Shown here one piece after another: positions 51,552 to 60,581 of a stretch of 64,000 nt of DNA. A program made the translations under genes and the position numbers. This DNA is from an uncultured Cohaesibacter sp. (GTDB lineage: Bacteria > Pseudomonadota > Alphaproteobacteria > Rhizobiales > Cohaesibacteraceae). Every line of letters begins with the position of its first letter. The first letter of the stretch is position 1. Location of the stretch: the NCBI RefSeq assembly GCF_963667045.1, contig NZ_OY762934.1:3799501-3863500 (forward strand). Reading direction: 5' to 3'. The notes under the pieces are model-generated. The model was not told the origin of the DNA and made no database searches. It saw nothing but the letters and a program-made list of their open reading frames with translations.

Positions 51552-53966
51552 TCAGGCTTTTGTCACTTCAACCAGATTGGTGTGTTGCGGATTGCCTTTT
51601 GCCAATGCCGTTGGCCGCTGGGATGTCAGGCTGTTTATGGATCCGACAATGTCATTGCCGCTCTCGTCGGTTTTGTGCCAGATGCCTTGCTCAAGAGCGA
51701 CGACACCGGGCATGATGCGCGGCGTGATTTTGGCTTCGATGAAGGTGTAGGCCCGTTTGCTCTGGATCCGAACCCTGTCGCTATCTTTGATCCCTCGATC
51801 CTTTGCATCGATCGGGTTGATCCAGAGATTATCGGTGACGGCCTGACGCAGCACTTTGACATTGTGATAGGTGGAATGGGTTCGCCCCTTTGGATGGCGT
51901 CCGAACAACTGAAGCGGGAAGGTCTTGCGTGTGTCTCGATCCTCATAGCTCTCCCAAGCGGCCGTATATTCAGGCAGCGGAGTGATGACGTCGCCTTCAG
52001 CAAGCTCCCAGGTGCTGGCAATGTCTGCCAATTGTTCGGAATAGATCTCAATCTTCCCACTTGGTGTGCGAAGAGGATGCGCCTTGGGGTCAGACCGGAA
52101 GCCTGCGAGGCCAACCTTTGTTTCTTCCGGGGCGTTGCGCTTGATCATGCCCATTGCACGCGCCGTCTCAAGATCAGGAAGGTCCGGGTCACTCTTGCGC
52201 ATGTGTTCGTGGGCAGCCTGAAGCCATTCTTCGAGTGTCTTGTTTTCGGTGAATGCTTCCTCGACCCCGAGTTCCTTTGACAGAAGGGTGCAAACGTCCC
52301 AGGCGGACTTGCACTCATACATCGGGTCGATGACCGGCGATAAATAGATCGGTCCTCCCATCTCCCCAACTGCATAGCCATTTTCGATGATGTCGCGGGT
52401 CTCAAAGTTTGTGACATCCGGCAGCAATATGTCGGCGAACTTGGCGCTGGGGGTCATATGGGTGTCGATGACCAGAATGAATTCGCACTGGGATTCATCT
52501 TCAAGGATCTCTTTGGTCTTCTTGATATCCGAGTGCTGATTGATGAGGGCGTTGCTGGCATAGTTCCAAATGAACTTGATCGGGTTTTTAAGCTTCTCGG
52601 CCCCTTTGATGCCGTCTGCCAGGGCAGTCATTTCGGGGCCTCGTGTGACCGCATCAGTCCACAGAAAGCAAGGGATGGTGGCCTTGACCTTATTCTCCGG
52701 GATCGGCAGGAGAGGAACCGGATAGGTGTAATTTCCGGGCTCTTCGCCAAGATTGGTGCCCGGCAACCCAATGTTGCCGGTCAAAATGGGTAACATGCAG
52801 ATGGCGCGCGCGGTCTGCTCACCGTTGACCTGCCGCTGAGGTCCCCAGCCCTGCGCGACGAAGACCGGATCGGTTTGGCCAATCTCTCGCGCCAGGCGGG
52901 CAATCCTGTCTGACGGGATGCCGGTGATCTCGGCTGCCCATTGGGGCGTTTTTGCCACCTTGTCGGGCCCGCTGCCCAGAATATAGTCCTTGTAAGATCC
53001 GTTCTTGGGAGCGCTTTTGGGAAGCGTTTTGGCGTCATAGCCGATGCAGTGCGTGTCCAGAAATGCCTGATCAACACGCTCTTCCGTTATCAGAATATAG
53101 GCTATGGCGTTGACCAGCGCAGCGTCGGTTCCCGGGCGTATCGGGATCCACTCGTCTTCTTTGCCCAACATGCTATCGGTATAGATGGGGTCGATAAAAA
53201 TAGTGTGGACGCCTTCCGAACGCATGCGCTCGGTGATCTGATAGACCTCGCCGCCGCCACTCATCCGCGTTTGAGCGGGATTGTAGCCAAAAAAGACGCA
53301 CAATTTTGCATTGCTGATTTCTGTGCTCAGGCTGCGGTGGTCAACATAATCCTCGCCATAGGTGTATGCGAGGGCACACTCGATCTGACCCTTGCTATAG
53401 GTGTTGTGATAGCCAAGATAGCCGCCAATCGTGCTCAGAAATCGGTAGCAGCATCTCTCGCCATTGAAATTATAGCCGACGGTGCCCGTGCCATACTGGT
53501 AGTAGATGGCATCATTGCCATAAGTGTCGATGGTGTGCCTGAGACGATCGGCAATCGTTTTGATTGCCTCGTCCCAGCTGATGCGTTCGAATTTCCCCTC
53601 ACCGCGTTTGCCAACGCGCTTCATGGGATATTGAAGCCGGTCTTCAGAATATACCCGGTGTTTGGCTGAGCGCCCCCTCAGACACGCACGAACCTGATGC
53701 TGGGAGAAGTGATCCTTGCCCGTGGCTCCATTGTCTTCCTGCGTGATCCAGCGGATCTTGCCATCAACCACATGGCATTTGAGCGGACATCTGCTGCCGC
53801 AATTGACAACACAGGCATTCATGACCTCGCGCTCCTGTGTTCCAACAATAGAGCAGACGGTCTTTTCAGTACGGTGCCATGGAAAGGAATAGGGCAGGGA
53901 TGCGCTCATCCCATCGAGCTTACTCTTCAAGAAGTTGGTGAGGTTGGCCATCATCATCCCAGTCAT
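51552..53966 (-). CDS. dmsA: DMSO reductase catalytic molybdopterin subunit (DmsA)
   Basis: An 804-residue protein closely similar to E. coli DmsA along its length. It has the Fe-S motif CVVNCGSRCPLKC at about residue 52, QVRACLRGRS, RMSGGGEVY, the probable Mo-ligand Ser in NTYSKGQIE, EDEWIPIRPGTDAALVN and a C-terminal RPTALAKGNP. It reduces DMSO or other S-/N-oxides in anaerobic respiration. No twin-arginine signal is visible in the N-terminal ~50 residues (TNFLKSKLDGMSASLPY…), unlike E. coli DmsA. Start uncertain: several Met codons lie within the first six residues and none has a strong ribosome site. Confidence 0.93.
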   Translation of the reverse strand: MTGMMMANLTNFLKSKLDGMSASLPYSFPWHRTEKTVCSIVGTQEREVMNACVVNCGSRCPLKCHVVDGKIRWITQEDNGATGKDHFSQHQVRACLRGRSAKHRVYSEDRLQYPMKRVGKRGEGKFERISWDEAIKTIADRLRHTIDTYGNDAIYYQYGTGTVGYNFNGERCCYRFLSTIGGYLGYHNTYSKGQIECALAYTYGEDYVDHRSLSTEISNAKLCVFFGYNPAQTRMSGGGEVYQITERMRSEGVHTIFIDPIYTDSMLGKEDEWIPIRPGTDAALVNAIAYILITEERVDQAFLDTHCIGYDAKTLPKSAPKNGSYKDYILGSGPDKVAKTPQWAAEITGIPSDRIARLAREIGQTDPVFVAQGWGPQRQVNGEQTARAICMLPILTGNIGLPGTNLGEEPGNYTYPVPLLPIPENKVKATIPCFLWTDAVTRGPEMTALADGIKGAEKLKNPIKFIWNYASNALINQHSDIKKTKEILEDESQCEFILVIDTHMTPSAKFADILLPDVTNFETRDIIENGYAVGEMGGPIYLSPVIDPMYECKSAWDVCTLLSKELGVEEAFTENKTLEEWLQAAHEHMRKSDPDLPDLETARAMGMIKRNAPEETKVGLAGFRSDPKAHPLRTPSGKIEIYSEQLADIASTWELAEGDVITPLPEYTAAWESYEDRDTRKTFPLQLFGRHPKGRTHSTYHNVKVLRQAVTDNLWINPIDAKDRGIKDSDRVRIQSKRAYTFIEAKITPRIMPGVVALEQGIWHKTDESGNDIVGSINSLTSQRPTALAKGNPQHTNLVEVTKA

Positions 53967-54022
53967 TTCAGCTGATGTTTGATCAGAATTGCTAGGAATC
54001 TAATTTCATATTCAAGTTAAAG

Positions 54023-54054
54023 ATATGACTAATGTCAAAAAATATGACTAATGT
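54023..54054 (-). promoter_or_regulatory. Two 13-bp direct repeats upstream of dmsA
   Basis: ATATGACTAATGT occurs exactly twice (54023-54035 and 54042-54054), 19 bases apart, about 60-90 bases upstream of dmsA. Read on the dms coding strand the unit is ACATTAGTCATAT. Spacing of almost two helical turns suits a dimeric activator. Confidence 0.55.
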
Positions 54055-54074
54055 ACATTTTCGGAGCGGGAGGC

Positions 54075-54239
54075 CGAAGTGTGATATGGGGGACCGCCGT
54101 GCTCTGTCATCATTGGCTCAAGATTACTTGAGCTTATGCCGTATCTGCAGTCCCAATGGACTGCCTGCAAGATCACATCACCCTGAAAATAGCGCCACTT
54201 GAAGCCTTCATGCATGCACCGTATCTGTTTGAATTTCAT
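54075..54239 (-). pseudogene. IS6-family transposase, N-terminal fragment
   Basis: The frame reads GFKWRYFQGDVILQAVHWDC, RYGISSSNLEPMMTEHG, resembling the N-terminus of IS6/IS26-type transposases (FKGRHF…ILxxVRWYCRYxISYRDLEEMMxERG). Coding similarity stops just after HTS, and no DDE domain follows, so it is a fragment. The remaining sequence of 54240-54488 shows no gene. Confidence 0.6.
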
Positions 54240-54488
54240 CCTATAATTGACGGTACATTTTGTGCAATCGAACGCCATTCCTCTGGTCTTTAGTGTATTG
54301 AGGCAGTTGGCACGGAGGTGTATTGGCTTTGGCAATTAGAGATTGTCTGACATGGTGTTGTACTTAACGCAGAAAAGCAGCTCTTTAAGTTCCAGTTTAT
54401 GGAAATTTTACCTAAGTAAAGCTTCCTAAGGATATGTCATCCTTCCGGGAGAGAAACTGGAATGCGTACTTAGGTCTTAACTAGCAAT

Positions 54489-54578
54489 ATATGCTCAAGC
54501 ATATCGTTTTCCGGCTTCGATATGCCCAAGAAGATCAATCTTGCAAAAGCACCATATTTTTGATATGCTATAGCATAT
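54489..54578 (+). promoter_or_regulatory. Two palindromic candidate HipB operators upstream of hipBA
   Basis: ATATGCT-CA-AGCATAT (54489-54504) and the perfect 16-bp palindrome ATATGCTATAGCATAT (54563-54578), centre to centre 74 bases (seven helical turns). A half-copy GATATGC lies at about 54519. The inner palindrome ends 16 bases before the first possible hipB ATG, a position fitting autorepression. Confidence 0.7.
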
Positions 54579-54594
54579 GATATAAATAAAAAAT

Positions 54595-54915
54595 ATGTTA
54601 GAACGTATCATTATGGCGAGTGAGTTATTCGAAGATATCAAACGGGCACGCGCGGAAAAGCGCCTCAGTCAACGGGACTTGGGGCGTCTTCTTGGTATGC
54701 CGCAAAGCCATATTTCTAAAATAGAGAGTGGTGCGGTTGATATTAAGCTCTCGAGTCTTACCCAAATTTGCCGGGTTCTTGACCTTGAATTGCAGCTTGT
54801 ACCACGCAAAAACGTTCCGGCGGTTGAGGCCATCATCAAGGCTTCTTCATCGAGACTAACAGAGCAAGAGGCTCCGCGTCCTGCCTATTCTCTGGAGGAG
54901 GATGAAGATGAATGA
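54595..54915 (+). CDS. hipB: HipB-like antitoxin, Xre-family helix-turn-helix
   Basis: A 106-residue protein (100 if the second ATG at 54613 is used; neither start has a strong ribosome site). The Xre helix-turn-helix is AEKRLSQRDLGRLLGMPQSHISKIESG (about residues 20-47), and the C-terminus is acidic (EEDEDE). It should neutralise HipA and repress the operon by binding the palindromes upstream. Its stop overlaps the hipA start by 8 bases. Confidence 0.88.
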   Translation: MLERIIMASELFEDIKRARAEKRLSQRDLGRLLGMPQSHISKIESGAVDIKLSSLTQICRVLDLELQLVPRKNVPAVEAIIKASSSRLTEQEAPRPAYSLEEDEDE

Positions 54916-56143
54916 AATTACGGCTCTCAATGTTCTTCTGCATGACAAGCTGATCGGGTCGATTTCTCTTCTGCCGGGGGATCGTTCCATTTTCGCTTTT
55001 ACGGAGAGCTATATTGAAGATCAATCCCGCGATGTGTTGAGCCTTTCTTTCAAGGATCAGTATGGCGAGTTGATTACCGATCACCGCGCAACAGGCCCAA
55101 AGCTTCATCCCTTCTTCTCCAATCTTCTGCCGGAAGGCTCCTTGCGCCGTTATCTTGCCGAACGAGCTGGCGTCAAGCAGGTTCGTGAACTGTACCTGCT
55201 CTGGATATTAGGACAGGACTTACCGGGGGCCGTGAGGGTTGAGCCTAGTGATGGTAATGCTTTTCCGATCCTGTCGAGCGATGAGACGGAGAAGCAAAGA
55301 CAGGATCGGCGAGACAAGGCTCTGCGCTTTTCGCTCGCTGGGGTGCAACTTAAATTCTCGGCTCTGCGTAATGATGGCAAGAATGGTGGACTTGTTATCC
55401 CTGCCTCAGGACTTGGCGGCGAGTGGATCGTAAAGCTTCCAGCGGAGCGTTTTGAACGGGTGCCGGAGAATGAATATTCTTTCATGACTCTCGCCCGTAT
55501 GATCGGCATTGATGTACCCGAGATTGATCTTCTCAATGTTAAGGATATTGAGGGGCTTCCTGATGGCCTCGGTCGGCTGGAGGGAGAGAAGGCTTTCATC
55601 ATCAAGCGTTTTGATCGGACAGATGATGGCCCTGTTCATATAGAAGATTTTGCGCAGGTTTTTGGGGTTCTACCGGAGAACAAATATGGCAAGGCCAGCT
55701 ATCGCAATATCGCGACGGTGTTGGGCATCGAGACGGATCAGACAGACATTGCCGAATTCATCCGCCGTTTGGTTTTCTCTACCTTGATCGGCAATGATGA
55801 TATGCATTTGAAAAATTGGTCGTTGATCTTTCATGATAGGAAAGTGGCTAGTCTAGCTCCTGCCTACGACTTGCTATCGACCATTGCCTATCTGCCAAGT
55901 GAGACAGCGGCTCTAAAATATGCCCGTACAAACAAAATGGCCGAACTGGATTTTGATGAACTGGCCTATTTGGCTGACAAGGCTCGGTTGCCTGAAAAGC
56001 TCGTGCTGGATACGGCGAAAGAGACGGTTTCAGTCTTTCTGGATGTCTGGGCCAAGGAAAAGAACAATCTGCATCTTGATGCGGAGATTGTTGCTGTTGT
56101 CGATGCGCATCTTGCCAAGCTGGCGCTTATATCCGGCAAATGA
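54908..56143 (+). CDS. hipA: HipA-family serine/threonine kinase toxin
   Basis: A 411-residue HipA protein from the ATG at 54908, 7 bases after GGAGGAG (the ATG at 54902 is too close to that site). N-terminal domain: FFSNLLPEGSLRRYLAERAG. Kinase core: SLAGVQLKFSAL (phosphate-binding loop with regulatory Ser), IIKRFDR, and the catalytic STLIGNDDMHLKNWSLI followed by LAPAYDLLST. In E. coli HipA phosphorylates glutamyl-tRNA synthetase and causes persistence; the target here may differ. All kinase residues look intact. Borders a large IS island. Confidence 0.93.
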   Translation: MNEITALNVLLHDKLIGSISLLPGDRSIFAFTESYIEDQSRDVLSLSFKDQYGELITDHRATGPKLHPFFSNLLPEGSLRRYLAERAGVKQVRELYLLWILGQDLPGAVRVEPSDGNAFPILSSDETEKQRQDRRDKALRFSLAGVQLKFSALRNDGKNGGLVIPASGLGGEWIVKLPAERFERVPENEYSFMTLARMIGIDVPEIDLLNVKDIEGLPDGLGRLEGEKAFIIKRFDRTDDGPVHIEDFAQVFGVLPENKYGKASYRNIATVLGIETDQTDIAEFIRRLVFSTLIGNDDMHLKNWSLIFHDRKVASLAPAYDLLSTIAYLPSETAALKYARTNKMAELDFDELAYLADKARLPEKLVLDTAKETVSVFLDVWAKEKNNLHLDAEIVAVVDAHLAKLALISGK

Positions 56144-56208
56144 GGCGCAATCCTTTTTGAAAAGGCGCTTTACCGGGAGTGCCCGCTCGTCTGTGTATCG
56201 GGTCAGGC

Positions 56209-56519
56209 TGATCCTCCCCCAATGAACTGGTCCACCGTTATAGTTAGGAAAACGGAGGATTCGCTATGGCGAACAAACGACCCAAGCCGGAAGAAATTGT
56301 CACGAAGTTGCGTCAGGTTGAGATCTTGACGGGGCAAGGAATGCCTCGCCTCGATGCGATCCGTCAGATTGGCGTGACTGAGCAAACCTATTCAGATGGA
56401 AGAAGAAGTTCGGGGGGATGGGCACAGATCAGCTCAAGGAACTCAAGCGCCATCAGAAAGAGAATGAGCGCTTGAGAAAGGCGGTTTCTGATCTGACTCT
56501 GGACAAGCTGATCCTGTCT
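56209..56519 (+). mobile_element. IS3-family element A, left part, interrupted by an IS5-family copy
   Basis: The left end TGATCCTCCCCCAATGAACT lies 57 bases before orfA. The element is cut at about 56520 within the last codons of orfA (LILSEA) by the IS5-family insertion, and no orfB is found on the far side. The same left end survives as a solo scar at 35238-35315. Confidence 0.8.
56266..56519 (+). pseudogene. IS3-family transposase orfA, frameshifted and interrupted
   Basis: It begins MANKRPKPEEIVTKLRQVEI and IRQIGVTEQTY, a standard IS3-family orfA helix-turn-helix. A one-base deletion just after TEQTY shifts the frame; the correct frame resumes as MGTDQLKELKRHQKENERL and RKAVSDLTLDKLILSEA before the IS5-family insertion. 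Two independent lesions, so inactive. Confidence 0.85.
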
Positions 56520-57808
56520 GAAGCTGGAGACCCGCAAAAACCGCTTGATTTGACCGCTGGAAATCCATCAAGGCTGGCGGCCACGGCTCATTTCAGCGCT
56601 GATTGCGCTATTTTCGATGATATTGGGTCTTCTTTCTGCCCTTTTGGGCAGACTCATGCCATGGCGCTTCTGCGTTCATGGAAGATCAAGCGATCAAAAT
56701 TGTAGGCGAGGTTGGCCAGCGTCAGTTTCGTTTCAGCCCGAGCAATCCCGATCGTGCGTATGAACAGGCCGTAGCGGTTCTTCTGATGGGCAAAGACATG
56801 CTCGACACGAGCACGTATCGATGACTTTCTTCGCATTGGCACGGGATGTTGCCATCGGCATGGGTTTGCCTGCTGGCTTGCGTCGATGGACTTGGCTTGT
56901 CAGCATGTTGCTGGCCAGCCATTTCTCATTGCTCTGAGAACGATAGGCACTATCAGCCCAGACATCGGAGGCAGTATTGTCCTTACACAAGACATATCTT
57001 AACTGACGCCCGTCCGCATCAGCGGCCGACGTCACCATGCTGCCCCTTATGAAGCCGAATTTGCGATCAATGCTGATATGGCTCTTGTAGCCAAATACTG
57101 GAAGGGCAATCTGAGGCAATGGTGTTCCGTCTGGCCGATAGCGCACTTTTCCGCCAATCTTCAGTGTCCAGCGAGCATTGGTATCCTTTTGCGCGGCCTT
57201 ATTCGGCTGATCTGGCCAAATCTCTTTGGCAGACTTGCCTTCCTTGACCGCCTCCTTCTCGCCATCGGTATTGCGTTGCTTGGGAGCGGGAACCAAAGTG
57301 GCATCCACTATCTGTCCCGACATAGGGATGTAGCCCTTCTTGTGCAATTGCCAATCAAAGGCCTTCATGACGCGCTTCAGGGTACCGGTCTCCGTCATGC
57401 GATTGCGGAAATGACGGATGGTATTCTCGTCGGGAGTGGAGCCCCCCAATTCAAAGTTCAGAAACCGCATCCAGGACAGGCGATCACGGATCATGAATTC
57501 CATTTTGGCATCGGACAAATTGTGCTGAGCCTGCAGGATCAGGACCTTGAACATGGACACAGGGTCAAACGGAGGGCGACCGCCCTTGGACCCACCACCG
57601 TAGCCGAGACCTTCAACAAGCCAGACACGAAAATACTCAAAGTCAATCGTGGCATCGAGAACCTCAAGAGGATCACCATGCTTGCTCAGACGTTCAAGAT
57701 GCTCGGGCAAACCGAAAAGATTGCTTGGATTCATGCCATATCCCCCATGACATCAGGGAATCACACACCCGTCAAAATTGCGAGAGGTTTTTGCGGGGCT
57801 CCAGCTCC
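56520..57808 (-). mobile_element. IS5-family insertion sequence
   Basis: About 1.29 kb. Left end (A)GCTGGAGACCCGCAAAAACC and right end, read inward, GGAGCTGGAGCCCCGCAAAAACC form imperfect terminal inverted repeats. It sits inside orfA of IS3 element A; exact tips and target duplication could not be settled by eye. A near-identical right end occurs alone at 33745-33780. Confidence 0.75.
56654..57734 (-). pseudogene. IS5-family transposase, frameshifted
   Basis: Starting at 57734, 300 codons read as an IS5-family DDE transposase (MNPSNLFGLPEHLERLSK, GRPPFDPVSMFKVLILQAQ, MSGQIVDATLVPAPKQ, GYKSHISIDRKFGFI, DVWADSAYRS). Near 56820 an extra base shifts the frame after AKKVID; the true C-terminus continues in another frame as RARVEHVFAHQKNRYGLFIR and ends at 56654. 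The catalytic Glu region lies after the shift, so the enzyme is probably dead. Confidence 0.82.
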
Positions 57809-57922
57809 CTGTTTTTGATTGTGCTCTGCGAAGAGTTGTTGTAACCACCCGATTGGCACCGCCTACTGGAGTTGGTCTGGATGGCTTAAGACAGGTCATT
57901 AACGACGTCGTTTGCGACGTGT

Positions 57923-58936
57923 CTTAGGTGTTTGGTCCCGGGATTTGATGGATCGGATTTATTTTGAATTTTTCCGGTTCCTCTGTCCACTTTTTGCAGA
58001 TGAATTCGTATGGGGTCAGGCCCCTTAGCGTCTTCAATCGTCTAGCGAAGTTGTAGGCGTCGATGAAAACAGCCAGATGCTTCTGGAGTTGCTCGTGACC
58101 GCCGTAATGGAACCGTTTGACGGTGGCATCCTTAATCGTCCGGTTCATCCTCTCGACCTGACCGTTGGTCCATGGGTGCTTCACCTTTGTCAGGCGGTGT
58201 TCAATGCCGTTTCCAGTGCAGACCCGGTCAAAGATGTGCTTGACCTCATGGAGATCGCGCGCCCGGTTAGTGAACTGGATGCCATTGTCGGTCAGAACGG
58301 TATGGATGGTATAGGGCACAGTTGCGACCAGATTACGCAGGAACTGTGCAGCATTCATCTTTCCTGCCTTGGTATAGAGTTCGACGAAGGCATACTTGGA
58401 TGTCCGGTCAATAGCCACAAAGAGATAGATCTTGCCTTCAGCTGTCTGCACCTCAGCAATATCGATATGGAAATAGCCGATCGGATAGCTCTTGAAACGC
58501 TTCTTTGGCTGCTTGTCGCCTTCGACATTTGGTAGCCGTGAAACTCCATGTCTTTGCAGGCATCTGTGTAGTGAGGAGCGCGTCAGATGTGGGATTGTCG
58601 GCTGGAGTGCATAAAGGCAGTCGTCGAGAGGCAGCAAGGTGTGCCTGCGGAAGGCGACAATGGTCGCTTCTTCTTGCCGCGACAGCACCGTCGAACGTGG
58701 TTCCTTCGGCCCGGTTCTCAAGTCCGTTTGTGAAGCACGCTTCTTCCACTTCACGACCGTTTTCTGATTGATGCCATATCGCTTCGAAAGCGCTCTCAGG
58801 CTCTCTTGACTATTTTGTATTGCTCGACGGACTGTCTTTGTCGTCGTGGCGCTGCCGTGTAGAACTTGGCCCATAGTGCTTCCCTCCATTCAAATGAGAA
58901 AGGTGCACCATCAAAGCCTGGGATCAAACAACTAGA
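57923..58936 (-). mobile_element. IS481-family insertion sequence
   Basis: About 1.0 kb with imperfect terminal inverted repeats: left TTAGGTGTTTGGTCCCGGGA and right (read inward) CTAGTTGTTTGATCCCAGGC, both continuing TTTGATGG. The transposase stop codon lies inside the left repeat. The 57809-57922 spacer between this and the IS5-family copy has no recognisable gene. Confidence 0.75.
57924..58874 (-). CDS. IS481-family transposase
   Basis: A 316-residue transposase from MGQVLHGSATTTKTVRRAIQ. The N-terminal helix-turn-helix is LRALSKRYGINQKTVVKWKKR; the integrase catalytic core has YFHIDIAEVQ (first Asp), VLTDNGIQFT (second Asp) and HPWTNGQVERMNRTIKD (catalytic Glu). The frame is intact, so this copy may still be able to move. 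Start taken at the second Met codon, nearer the family N-terminus. Confidence 0.88.
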   Translation of the reverse strand: MGQVLHGSATTTKTVRRAIQNSQESLRALSKRYGINQKTVVKWKKRASQTDLRTGPKEPRSTVLSRQEEATIVAFRRHTLLPLDDCLYALQPTIPHLTRSSLHRCLQRHGVSRLPNVEGDKQPKKRFKSYPIGYFHIDIAEVQTAEGKIYLFVAIDRTSKYAFVELYTKAGKMNAAQFLRNLVATVPYTIHTVLTDNGIQFTNRARDLHEVKHIFDRVCTGNGIEHRLTKVKHPWTNGQVERMNRTIKDATVKRFHYGGHEQLQKHLAVFIDAYNFARRLKTLRGLTPYEFICKKWTEEPEKFKINPIHQIPGPNT

Positions 58937-58980
58937 TGTGGTCTTTGCCTTTTAGAAAGACGCAGTTTTCAAAGGAGTTT

Positions 58981-59250
58981 TCACGACTTGTTCTTGCTTT
59001 TCTCGTGATTGCTTCGACAAGCAGCTCTTGCACGGGCAACTTCGGCAGTTTGTTTTTCTGCTCCTCGGTTATAACGGCCAGTTATTTTGATGTCAGAATG
59101 CGTGGCAAGCTGTCTGGTCTGTTCACTATTGGCCCCGGCATCCATAGCTTCCGTAATGCCTCCTGCTCGATAGTATCGTGACCAGATGTCATCTGGGACG
59201 CCAGCGGCTTGAGCAATTTCGCGATACTTCCTTGCAAAGTGTCGATGAAA
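58981..59250 (-). pseudogene. Phage-type tyrosine recombinase/integrase, C-terminal fragment
   Basis: The frame reads HRHFARKYREIAQAAGVPDD, YRAGGITEAMDAGANSEQT and RQLATHSDIKITGRYNRGAE, matching the C-terminal catalytic region of tyrosine-recombinase-like integrases, where the conserved H-x-x-R box and terminal Tyr (in GRYNRG) lie. The N-terminal part is missing because the second IS3 element begins at about 59250. Shows that an integrase once bordered this island. Confidence 0.7.
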
Positions 59251-59269
59251 CCACAGCACTGCCTTTAAA

Positions 59270-59539
59270 GTGAAAGTGGCGCTTGCCGCGATCAAGGGCG
59301 AGAAGACTTTGATAGAGCTTTCGCAGCAATTCAACGTTCACGCCAATCAGATCAAGCAATGGAAGGACCAACTGCTGGAGGGGGCGGTTGATGTCTTCGG
59401 TGATGGCCGGAAAGAAGAAGCCGCTCCAACGGTTGATGTCAAAAGCCTGCATGCCAAGATCGGGGAATTGACGTTGGAGAATGATTTTTTATCCGGCGCG
59501 CTCACCAAGGCCGGACTGTTGGCGAGCGCAAAGAAATGA
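59270..59539 (+). pseudogene. IS3-family transposase orfA, 5'-truncated
   Basis: FKVKVALAAIKGEKTLIELS, then QFNVHANQIKQWKDQLLEGA and the C-terminal leucine-rich LHAKIGELTLENDFLSGAL, all typical of IS3-family orfA. The usual N-terminal residues are missing (an in-frame TGA lies at 59246-59248); a GTG at 59270 could only give a shortened protein. Its stop overlaps the orfB start by 4 bases, as expected for frameshift-coupled IS3 genes. Confidence 0.78.
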
Positions 59540-60581
59540 TTGACCGGAACCATGAGCTTTCCATATCGCGGCAAGCCAAGACGCTTGGCATCAGTCGTGG
59601 CTGCGTCTATTACCTGCCACGTCCGACATCCGCATCCGATTTGGCCCTGATGCGCCGGATTGATGAGCTTCATCTGGATTACCCTTTCGCCGGGAGCCGG
59701 ATGTTACAATGGCTTTTGAAGGGGGAAGGCTTCGACGTTGGCCGCCTGCATGTCAGAACACTGATGAAGAAGATGGGCATTGAGGCGATTTATCGTCGTC
59801 CCAACACGTCAAAGCCCGAGCCAGGCCACAAGGTTTACCCCTATTTGCTGCGTAATCTTCCCGTCACGAGGCCCAATCAGGTCTGGGCAATGGATATCAG
59901 CTATAGTGCGCCTCGCGCCGGATAGTCCGGGGTGCATATGCTTGGAATGCAAACAGAAAGGAGAAACAGAAGAATGCCTTGCTCCCTGCTGTGAGGAAGC
60001 ATGAGCCGAAGCGGTGGTGACCTGTTGTCAACTAACAGGGTGACGTAGCCCGTGGGAAAAGGGGATTGAGGCGAAGCCATTAAGCCAAGATGGTTCCCGA
60101 GGCTAAGCATTGGAAGGTTGAGGAACACGAACCGGTTCACTCGCATCTGAGGGCTGGAATGTCGCCTCCACCTACATGGCTTATGAGGTGGAATACCGAT
60201 GATGATGCTGGATATGTATGTGGCATCTTGGAACATAAGCAGAAATATAGCCTGCTTTTGTGGCGCTGTGGTGAGAACGCAGTCAGACCATAGCATCGGT
60301 AACGACTTGCGGAAAGCAAGGGTAAAGACTGCGACCGGCAACCGACCCAATGCGTATTAAGTCCAGCATATGAACGAGGGAAGGCATGATGGAATGCCAA
60401 CGATGCCAAGATGCATCTCAAGGGAGTTGACCCTGATATCCATCATGCTGGCGGAGTTCCCGTAGTAGTCTGAGACAGGGAGAGCCTGTTACACGATTCT
60501 GGAATGAGCCAGAACCTGGCGAAGGGGAATAGTTCAAACTGCTTGAAGAGCAAACTACCTGACCAAACGAGGTGAAGACCT

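Noticed and set aside
54023-54054. TorR box identity for the dms direct repeats
   Set aside because: Only the TCATAT part resembles the TorR consensus and no TorS/TorR pair is present in the window.
54048-54335. 95-codon minus-strand frame as a new small gene
   Set aside because: About half of it matches the N-terminus of IS6-type transposases and the rest does not; it is a transposase fragment rather than a small host gene.
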